DNA from: Parvibacillus sp035426385
GTDB taxonomy: Bacteria > Bacteroidota > Bacteroidia > Chitinophagales > Saprospiraceae
DNA length: 5,030 nt
Direction: 5' to 3'
Assembly (NCBI GenBank): GCA_035426385.1
Contig: DAOLZQ010000118.1
Location: 1 to 5,030 of the forward strand
Shown here piece after piece: positions 1 through 5,030 of the stretch (the stretch's first letter is position 1; every line of letters starts with the position of its first letter). Under the pieces are notes generated by a model, which was not told the origin of the DNA, ran no database searches, and saw only the letters and a program-made list of their open reading frames with translations. The translations under genes and the position numbers were made by a program.

Positions 1-1269
1 GAAAAGGCAATTCCGGTGGCGGAGAACGCTCAGCAAGCTAAGGCATTTAAAATATTGGTAGAATATTACAAAACAGGAGATCTCAAAAAATGGGATGAAT
101 ACAATATCGCCTGGGTACAAAATACAGAAACAGTCATTGATTTTACGAACGGTTTTATCGAAGTATATGGTGATGCCATCGGAAAGAAAGGTACTTATGA
201 ATCCATCGTCTCCATCAAGGATTTCGAAGCGACAAAGAGGATTAAGACCATCGCTGAAAATGCACAGTGGTTTGAAGATAACTCACCGCTCATGCCCGAG
301 CACAAAAAGAAAAATGTAAAAGGTATCAATGCAAAGGTTATCAATGTCATAGCAGAGGCAGGAGATGCCTCTCCCAGTACACCCATCGGCATCAACCTGC
401 CGAACTCAGACTGGTTGCGCAAGGACTATGGTTCGAAGTCAGTATCACTGGGGAATATCGTCCACGCCTACAATGTGAGTAGCGCCAGCAGTGGTATGCT
501 CGATGAATTCGTCGGAAATGCGGACGATGTAGCCCGCATTAAAAAATATGGTAATCTAGCCTCAGACCTGCATACGGATATGCATGAATGTATCGGCCAC
601 GCCTCAGGTCAGATCAATCCGGGTGTAGCCACCACTGATAAGACATTGAAAAACTATGCCTCATGCCTTGAAGAAGCACGCGCTGACCTGGTAGCACTCT
701 ATTATATTCTTGATCCTAAACTGGTAGAAATCGGCGTAATGCCCTCACTGGAGACCGGTAAAGCCGAATACTTCAGCTATATGCTCAATGGCTTAATGAC
801 CCAACTGGTCAGACTGAAGCCCGGCGATAATATAGAGGAAGCACACATGCGAAATAGAGCACTCAATGCCTATTGGGTCTATGAAAAAGGAAAGAAAGAC
901 AATGTGGTTCAGTTCTACAAAAATAATGGCAAAACATACATACGCATCAATGATTATAATAAGCTGCGCACACTATTCGGGGATCTACTCCGAGAGATCC
1001 AGCGTATCAAATCAGAGGGAGACTATGCAGCCGGTAAGAATCTCGTCGAAACATATGGTGTGCGAGTTGATCCTGTACTGCACAAGGAAGTATTGGAACG
1101 CTATAAGACACTAAACATTAAGCCATATAAAGGCTTTATTCAGCCTAAGCTGTCAGCAGAAATGGAAGGTGGAAAGGTAAAATCTGTTAAGATAACTTAC
1201 CCAACCTCTTTCTTTGATCAGATGATGGAATACGCACGTGAATATTCCTTCCTGCCGGTGATGAATTAA
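1..1269 (+). CDS. Dipeptidyl peptidase III-like zinc metallopeptidase (family M49), 5'-truncated by window edge
   Basis: This is the C-terminal 422 residues of an M49 zinc exopeptidase, a family that removes dipeptides from the N-terminus of short peptides. The frame is open from base 1, so the true start lies upstream; the GTG at position 16 is only the first possible start codon in view. The zinc motif HECIGH lies at 583-600 (H and H as zinc ligands, E as catalytic base). It is followed by EEARAD at 670-687, the second M49 signature, which supplies the third ligand. Further family-like segments are AHMRNR (from about 841) and a C-terminal RVDPVLHKEVLERY block. HECxGH with Cys is the form I know from Bacteroides DPP III. 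About 227 residues follow the first His, which fits a full-length C-terminus. The stop is TAA. No hairpin terminator is evident in the 167 bases before the next gene. Whether the protein is cytosolic or exported cannot be judged without the N-terminus. Confidence 0.94.
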   Translation, partial: EKAIPVAENAQQAKAFKILVEYYKTGDLKKWDEYNIAWVQNTETVIDFTNGFIEVYGDAIGKKGTYESIVSIKDFEATKRIKTIAENAQWFEDNSPLMPEHKKKNVKGINAKVINVIAEAGDASPSTPIGINLPNSDWLRKDYGSKSVSLGNIVHAYNVSSASSGMLDEFVGNADDVARIKKYGNLASDLHTDMHECIGHASGQINPGVATTDKTLKNYASCLEEARADLVALYYILDPKLVEIGVMPSLETGKAEYFSYMLNGLMTQLVRLKPGDNIEEAHMRNRALNAYWVYEKGKKDNVVQFYKNNGKTYIRINDYNKLRTLFGDLLREIQRIKSEGDYAAGKNLVETYGVRVDPVLHKEVLERYKTLNIKPYKGFIQPKLSAEMEGGKVKSVKITYPTSFFDQMMEYAREYSFLPVMN

Positions 1270-1436
1270 GACCTCTTGGATATAGACAGTAGGCTATAAA
1301 CTATAGGCTTCTAAATATATGCAGTTGTTTGCAATGCGAACTAATTTGGCAAGAAGTTCGTTTAGTTTACTTAAAGGGTGAATAAGTATCCACTCAAGAA
1401 TTTTAATAAATCAAATTTTTAAATTAATACAGACCT

Positions 1437-1820
1437 ATGAAATCTATCTTCTTTTTAATGCTGACAATGGCTTTTTTCACCTATACTCCTTTGCAAGCTC
1501 AAAAAATCAAAAATGCAAAGACAGAGACATTTACTGTATATGGAAATTGCGGTATGTGTAAGACCACTATTGAGAAAGCGGGCAATGAGAAAAAAGTATC
1601 CGAGGTTAATTGGGATAAGGATACCCACATCGCCACTGTAACTTACAATCCTGAAAAAACTACTTCAGATGCAATACTGAAAAGAATCGCAGATGCAGGT
1701 TATGACAATGAGAAATTTACTGCACCGGATCAGGCCTACAATGGTTTGCATGGTTGCTGCCAGTACGACCGCCCTGGAAGTGATATGAAGCATGAGCTTC
1801 CATCGAGCCCTATGAAATAA
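1437..1820 (+). CDS. Exported heavy-metal-associated (HMA) domain protein
   Basis: A 127-residue protein, probably periplasmic, that should bind a soft metal ion such as copper or mercury. Residues 1-22 form a signal peptide: MK, a hydrophobic core rich in F, L and M, then PLQAQ, with probable cleavage after the LQA. There is no lipobox Cys. The mature part is one HMA fold, with the binding loop GNCGMCKTTIEKA carrying C38 and C41 (CxxC). It continues through VSEVNWDKDTHIATVTYNP and ends the domain near DAILKRIADAGYDNEKF. After the domain comes LHGCCQYD (H105, C107, C108), a tail I associate with Bacteroidota HMA proteins and a possible second metal site, then a short Met/His-containing end. 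Start ATG 1437 is chosen because it gives the complete signal peptide; upstream is an A/T-rich tract without a Shine-Dalgarno sequence. It is probably monocistronic, with a terminator 18 bases past the stop. No metal-responsive operator was recognised, and no P-type ATPase or efflux gene is adjacent, so the metal is unassigned. Confidence 0.9.
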   Translation: MKSIFFLMLTMAFFTYTPLQAQKIKNAKTETFTVYGNCGMCKTTIEKAGNEKKVSEVNWDKDTHIATVTYNPEKTTSDAILKRIADAGYDNEKFTAPDQAYNGLHGCCQYDRPGSDMKHELPSSPMK

Positions 1821-1837
1821 TAAGTTTCAAAAAGAAT

Positions 1838-1869
1838 AAAAGGCGTGGTAATTATCACGCCTTTTTTTT
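1838..1869 (+). terminator. Intrinsic terminator of the HMA gene
   Basis: A perfect 10-bp inverted repeat (AAAAGGCGTG at 1838-1847, CACGCCTTTT at 1856-1865) encloses an 8-base loop and runs into eight T residues (1862-1869). It starts 18 bases after the HMA stop codon. On the minus strand the same hairpin is followed by a looser U-rich tract (TTTTATTCTTTTTG), so it may also stop transcripts arriving from the convergent transporter gene; that second role is an inference. Confidence 0.88.
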
Positions 1870-2028
1870 ATTGGCTGCGAGTGAAAAGGCGAATGTCAAG
1901 CGCAGAATTGGTTCCTGTCACAATCATCTGATTGATTGTATTTGTTGTGTAAATTTTAATGCTTGATTTATTTTGGACAGATGATATTACCTGAGTGACT
2001 CCAGCGCTAAATAGCTGATTCAACACTT

Positions 2029-2892
2029 TTATTTTGACAACAATACGATTGCAAATACGGCCAGAATAATTCCACTCAATAATGCCAGCTCAGGTACCAC
2101 CTGATACATCATCAGTGACAGTAGTACTGAGATCATCGGCGCAAGTGCAGTCATCGGCGCCACCACAATTGCCTTTCCATATCTGAATGCATACACTATG
2201 GTGAGTGCTCCTGTGGCATTGAGTAGTTGGATGAGAAAGGCAAGGTAAGGTCCTCTAAAACCCCAATAAATCGGTTTAGAGAAATCAGTCATCATCAGTG
2301 CAAAAGGAATCATACACAGTCCGGCTATAGTCATGTAGAAGAAGATTGATTCGGCTTTACTCTTGTTATTGGCGGTCTTAAAAAAGACAGCCTGAATGCC
2401 CCAGAGAATAAATACCATAAACGCAAAAAATAGCCAATCGCCCTGTATACCCACTGAATCAACATTCTTTTTCCAGGAGAGAAGAATTATAGCCAGCAGT
2501 GCGATCGATATACCAAATAGCTGTCTTACCGAAGGCCGTTCCTTTAAGAATAGGATGGATAGACAGACAGTCAATAATGGATACAGAGACACGATAGGAA
2601 AGACCAGATAGGCGGGTCCTGACTTGAGTGCTTGCAGTAGAGCCAGTTGACCACCGGCACCACACAGTCCGGCAAATAAGCCATCCTTTATTTTGGACCA
2701 TTTCTTATCGGGTCGCCAATTGATTTGTTTCAGCGCAAAAAACATCGGTATAGTCATAGCCAGTGCCCAAGCAATAAAGCCCAAGGTGGGTGGAAAACCG
2801 GCTTTCTGAGACACCTCTATGAAAGCGCCCCAAATACCCCAACACACGGTTGTGGTGAGCGCATAGATAAACCATGATTGTTTTGACCACAT
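2029..2892 (-). CDS. EamA/DMT-superfamily membrane transporter
   Basis: A 287-residue inner-membrane protein of the drug/metabolite transporter superfamily, with the usual two tandem EamA repeats and about ten transmembrane helices. Repeat one covers roughly residues 8-140. It contains the typical WGIWGAFIEV opening, the FPIVSLYPLLTVCLSILFL helix, the short loop LKERPSVRQLFGI (the conserved K-E turn of EamA proteins), and the IALLAIILLS closing helix. Repeat two covers about 152-286, opening with FMVFILWGIQAVFFK and ending in GIILAVFAIVLLSK; it lacks a K-E turn, having MYQVVPEL instead. Length is normal for the family and the frame is intact. The substrate cannot be inferred: members move amino acids, nucleotide sugars, metabolites or drugs. 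ATG 2892 is the natural start, as it lies just before the first helix. The gene converges on the HMA gene and has no operon partner. A near-match to the Bacteroidota -7 element (2901-2908) is too close to the ATG to be convincing. Confidence 0.92.
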   Translation of the reverse strand: MWSKQSWFIYALTTTVCWGIWGAFIEVSQKAGFPPTLGFIAWALAMTIPMFFALKQINWRPDKKWSKIKDGLFAGLCGAGGQLALLQALKSGPAYLVFPIVSLYPLLTVCLSILFLKERPSVRQLFGISIALLAIILLSWKKNVDSVGIQGDWLFFAFMVFILWGIQAVFFKTANNKSKAESIFFYMTIAGLCMIPFALMMTDFSKPIYWGFRGPYLAFLIQLLNATGALTIVYAFRYGKAIVVAPMTALAPMISVLLSLMMYQVVPELALLSGIILAVFAIVLLSK

Positions 2893-2902
2893 TCAGTAAA
2901 GA

Positions 2903-3070
2903 AAGATATTTTATTTTAATCGTACTGCTTCTTTTGAAAATTTTATTGGGTGGGGCATATTGATGGTATAAGCTTAGATCAATATCATACTTTGACCTTA
3001 ACTCCTCAAAGGTATTGCCACTGGATACTACTAGTGCTATCGGGAAGCACGCACCTATAAATTTGCTTGA
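2903..3070 (-). other. Open frame without start, possible decayed LysM-like segment
   Basis: On the minus strand a frame opens after a TAG at 3071-3073 and stays open for over 55 codons up to the start of the transporter gene, which it then enters in a different frame. The translated stretch SGNTFEELRSKYDIDLSLY (SGNT at 3011-3022), followed by a KIF...STIKIKYL ending, is protein-like and resembles the spacing of a LysM repeat (a G-D/N-T opening, a helix, then a hydrophobic strand ending). The LysM Asn usually seen in the middle is not evident. No ATG precedes it, and it directly follows the hsdM relic on the same strand. It could be the tail of a lost gene, or chance. I would not call it a gene. 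Confidence 0.2.
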
Positions 3071-3082
3071 CTACTGCGGGGG

Positions 3083-3717
3083 CTATTCGTCTCCGTTTAT
3101 GACCTCCATTATTTCTTTAAAACTGTTTAGTCATGCTTCAATGTTTTCAATTATTTCATTTGTCAAAACAAAAGGGTCGATCAAGTTGTCAAGGTCAGTG
3201 AGGCTTTCCTCTTTAATCCAAAATATGTCAAGGATGGTTTTATCTCTTTCAATGATTTCAGCATAACCAAATTTTCTCGATCTGCCTCCAGAGATTTCTT
3301 CGCTCCAAGTTTCCGTTCTTCCATTTCTGTTTTCAGGATTGTAAAATTTTATAATTTCCTCCAAATGGTCAAAATACATTGGGTTTTTCTTTAACGTATG
3401 GCCTATGTTACTACGGTAGTCATAGATCCTGTGTTTTGCCCAGCATCTTTTGAAGCAGGTCTGTTGTCTAAGAACAACACATTTGCTTTTACGCCCTGCG
3501 CATAAAATATTCCTATGGGCGATCTTAAAATCGTGTGCAGTTCGGTTGTTCTCATCAACTCTTTTCTAACCGTTTCACCCGCACCATCTTCAAACAATCC
3601 ATTGTCCGGTAATCCAACTGCTGCTTCGTCTGTAACTATTAAGAGGTTTTTAATTTGAAGCAAAAATTTCATTTTTCTTATTGTTTGGTTCGCTTGTCTT
3701 ATTACAATGACCGCCAA
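3083..3717 (-). pseudogene. hsdM: Decayed 3' fragment of type I restriction-modification methylase subunit (HsdM)
   Basis: HsdM is the N6-adenine methyltransferase subunit of type I restriction enzymes, normally about 500 residues; only the last ~200 remain. The upstream part (about 3690 down to 3445) reads LPDNGLFEDGAGETVRKEL, then HTILRSPIGIFYAQGVKANV and LFLDNRPASKDA, the conserved stretch after the catalytic motif. The downstream part, in another frame, reads YDYRSNIGHTLKKNPMYF, ETWSEE and LDIFWIKEESLTDLDNL, the usual HsdM C-terminus. Between them (about 3420-3445) all three frames carry pieces, so at least one and probably two small deletions occurred. A TGA at 3131-3133 interrupts the tail, but the frame continues as LNSFKEIMEVINGDE to a TAG at 3083-3085, the probable original stop. 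An A5 run at 3672-3676 marks another likely frameshift. The catalytic NPPF motif, the SAM-binding motif, and hsdR and hsdS are absent. The nominal start at 3717 is a TTG inside unrelated sequence, so the 5' border is uncertain. Non-functional. Confidence 0.86.
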
Positions 3718-3719
3718 CT

Positions 3720-4229
3720 CTCTAATGACGGCAACATTTTTGTATCATTCTCTCGTCTATTTAAAGTTTATCAATTTCAAGGCATGGTGAAAGCAAATTG
3801 TCTTATGATCCATCTATCCAGACGCCTGAGCATGCGTGCGTACCCATTTTATTTTAAGAATTGGAATTCAAGTCGTAAACGTATTAAAAATCAAAATATG
3901 AGTGGTACCATACTTATTTGTTCATGCCCAGACTGTATGGCACTGCCAGGTGTTTGGCTTTCCAAAAGATATGCTTAATTTAGTCTGATTATAACTGGCT
4001 TTGGTCTGAAAAGAGGTTTTGCATGCTAACTTCCAGTGCTCATGCAATATAGTTAAATTTTCATCGGTTCTATTTGAAGATCAATTTATAATCCATCCGT
4101 TTGTTATCTAAAATTAAATCAATTTTTAGCTTGATGTCTCTTAACACTTAAACCTTTATTACCATCAATTGTACCATATAAAGTATCCACAGTGAGATAG
4201 ATTTAGTTAACAATTTTAAATCAAAAATA
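3720..4229. other. Gene-free interval, probably decayed DNA plus the osmC upstream region
   Basis: No intact gene is supported here. A plus-strand open frame (3655-3978) begins inside the hsdM relic, matches no family I recognise, and has an odd composition. On the minus strand two short adjoining frames look protein-like. One covers 4122-4202 and contains TLYGTIDGNKGLSV; the other covers 4073-4147 and contains VLRDIKLKIDLILDNKR, ending at TAG 4070-4072. They could be one frameshifted C-terminal fragment, but they are too short to assign. The last ~60 bases before the osmC start are A/T-rich and must include its promoter. TAGATTTA at 4198-4205 is one base off the Bacteroidota -7 consensus TAnnTTTG, but the nearest upstream TTG (4169-4171) is spaced too far for a confident call. 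No tRNA, CRISPR repeat or IS end was seen. Confidence 0.5.
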
Positions 4230-4646
4230 ATGAAGCGTACCGCAAAAGCCATATGGAATGGCTCACTCAAAGAAGGAAGTGGAAGTATAACCACTCAAAG
4301 TGCCGTATTACAGAATACGAAATATGACTTTAAGTCCCGGTTTGGAGATGGTAAAAGCACCAATCCGGATGAATTACTCGCCGCTGCGCATGCAGGCTGT
4401 TTTGCAATGGCGCTAAGCCTCATTTTGGGAGAAGCCGGCTTCACACCGGATTCATTAGAAGTAGAATCTGTAGTGACTATGGATGCAGATAAAATTGAAC
4501 TCACTGGTTCACATCTGACACTGAAAGCAAGCATACCGAAAATCAGTCACGATAAATTTATGGAATGCGCCAATGCAGCAAAGGAGAATTGTCCCGTAAG
4601 TAAGGCGCTGAGGTTGCCGATTACTCTTGACGCAGCACTACAATAG
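4230..4646 (+). CDS. osmC: OsmC-type peroxiredoxin
   Basis: A 138-residue cytoplasmic thiol peroxidase that reduces organic hydroperoxides using a pair of redox cysteines. It follows the OsmC subfamily rather than Ohr: an N-terminal KAIWNGSLKEGSGSITTQS strand pair, then FGDGKSTNPDELLAAAHAGC with the peroxidatic Cys57, the helix FAMALSLILGEAGFTP, and near the end ENCPVSKAL with the resolving Cys121. This order and wording closely match what I remember of E. coli OsmC (AAHAACFSMALSLMLGEAGFTP, then CPVS). An extra Cys113 sits in the helix before the resolving Cys. Length is normal. The ATG at 4230 is preceded by the A/T-rich sequence AACAATTTTAAATCAAAAATA, typical of Bacteroidota, with no Shine-Dalgarno. 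A 30-base A/T-rich gap separates it from the AhpD-like gene, and no terminator lies between, so co-transcription is likely. In other bacteria osmC responds to osmotic or stationary-phase stress; no such control site can be recognised here. Confidence 0.95.
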   Translation: MKRTAKAIWNGSLKEGSGSITTQSAVLQNTKYDFKSRFGDGKSTNPDELLAAAHAGCFAMALSLILGEAGFTPDSLEVESVVTMDADKIELTGSHLTLKASIPKISHDKFMECANAAKENCPVSKALRLPITLDAALQ

Positions 4647-4676
4647 AAAAAATAATTATTTAATAAATATTACATC

Positions 4677-5009
4677 ATGGAAAGCGAAAATTTATTTCCA
4701 ATAGCTACAAAAGAGTTGGCTGATAAAAAAGCAGCTTTAGCACCAAAAAACATAGAAGCCTGGCGAAACTTTAGTAAAACTGTTTTTGAACCGGGTGCGC
4801 TTGATGAGAAGACAAAGCAACTGATCGCAGTAGCGGTGGCGCATGTCACACAGTGTCCGTATTGTATCAGGTCGCACTCTAAGACCGCCTTGCGAAAAGG
4901 AGCCAATAAGGAAGAAATCATGGAGGCCATTTGGATAGCTGCTGAGATGCGCGCCGGTGCGGCTTATGCACACGCAACTATTGCGATGGATGAAATGGAT
5001 AAATATTAA
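4677..5009 (+). CDS. AhpD-like carboxymuconolactone decarboxylase-family protein (CxxC)
   Basis: A 110-residue all-helical protein of the CMD/AhpD superfamily, probably a cytoplasmic thiol-disulfide or peroxide-reducing enzyme rather than a true decarboxylase. Residues 1-38 form the N-terminal helices. The core begins at EPGALDEKTKQLIAVAVAH and carries the redox motif CPYCIRSH (C60, C63, H67), followed by KTALRKGANKEEIMEAIWIA and a closing helix rich in Ala (EMRAGAAYAHATIAMDEM). In AhpD a Glu twelve residues before the first Cys joins the proton relay; here that position is Gln48. The single-core size of about 110 residues is usual for stand-alone family members, which generally oligomerise. 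Start ATG 4677 is the first in frame, in an A/T-rich context. Located 30 bases behind osmC on the same strand, it may recycle or complement that peroxidase; this is inference from proximity. The gene is complete, with TAA at 5007-5009; its terminator lies beyond the window. Confidence 0.92.
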   Translation: MESENLFPIATKELADKKAALAPKNIEAWRNFSKTVFEPGALDEKTKQLIAVAVAHVTQCPYCIRSHSKTALRKGANKEEIMEAIWIAAEMRAGAAYAHATIAMDEMDKY

Positions 5010-5030
5010 TTATTTAGTTGCTGGCCAATT

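Noticed and set aside
1290..1309. TAGGCT direct repeats and a CTATA/TATAG inverted repeat after the peptidase gene
   Set aside because: Very short and A/T-rich, with no T tract, so neither a terminator nor an attachment site can be argued.
1328..1370. TTTG (1328-1331) with TAGTTTAC (1363-1370) as a Bacteroidota-type promoter for the HMA gene
   Set aside because: The spacing of about 31 bases is too long and the -7 match is poor.
1920..1939. Inverted repeat ACAATCA / TGATTGT between the HMA gene and the transporter, considered as a terminator for the minus-strand gene
   Set aside because: Seven A/T-rich pairs without a following T run on the minus strand; too weak for a terminator and nothing else supports a function.
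2901..2908. TATCTTTC on the minus strand as the -7 element of the transporter promoter
   Set aside because: One base off the TAnnTTTG consensus, but transcription would start almost at the ATG and no -33 TTG element lies at the right distance.
3015..3266. Plus-strand open frame of 83 codons
   Set aside because: Antisense to the HsdM C-terminal relic and its flank; low-complexity Ser/Leu composition typical of a shadow frame.
3131..3379. Separate small gene of 82 codons on the minus strand
   Set aside because: Its sequence is the HsdM C-terminus and its ATG is an internal Met (KKNPMYF), so it is part of the pseudogene rather than an independent gene.
3655..3978. Plus-strand open frame of 107 codons across the hsdM relic and the unassigned interval
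   Set aside because: Its first third is antisense to recognisable HsdM sequence, the rest matches no family I know, and it has no convincing start context. Most likely a chance open frame.

Overview
The window looks like a chromosomal stretch from a member of the phylum Bacteroidota, most likely an environmental Sphingobacteria/Chitinophagia/Saprospiria-type lineage. The evidence is a family M49 peptidase carrying the HECxGH form of the zinc motif, a secreted heavy-metal-associated protein with a C-terminal double cysteine, moderate-to-low GC, and start codons preceded by A/T-rich tracts rather than clear Shine-Dalgarno sequences. This is inferred from protein style only; no rRNA or other marker gene is present.

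Layout. Positions 1-1269 (+) are the C-terminal part of a dipeptidyl peptidase III-like zinc peptidase whose start lies outside the window. Positions 1437-1820 (+) encode a small exported HMA-domain metal-binding protein, followed by a strong intrinsic terminator at 1838-1869. Facing it on the minus strand (2029-2892) is an intact EamA/DMT-family membrane transporter.

From about 2900 to 4229 the window holds no intact gene. The minus strand of 3083-3717 is a clearly decayed 3' fragment of a type I restriction-modification methylase gene (hsdM). It has a frameshifted zone, an in-frame stop, and a C-terminal tail that can still be read past that stop. Directly downstream of the relic (2903-3070, minus) an open frame without a start resembles a LysM-like segment, but this is weak. 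The 3720-4229 interval contains short, protein-like but broken frames and nothing I can name. The whole interval reads as a graveyard of decayed accessory DNA between functional genes.

Positions 4230-4646 and 4677-5009 (+) form a compact pair, probably one operon: osmC (organic peroxide/osmotic-stress peroxidase) and an AhpD-like carboxymuconolactone decarboxylase-family protein with a CPYC motif. Both are thiol-based peroxide-defence families, so the pair makes sense as a detoxification unit.

I did not find a convincing undescribed system. The most informative item is the fossil hsdM, where individual inactivating lesions can be read in the sequence.
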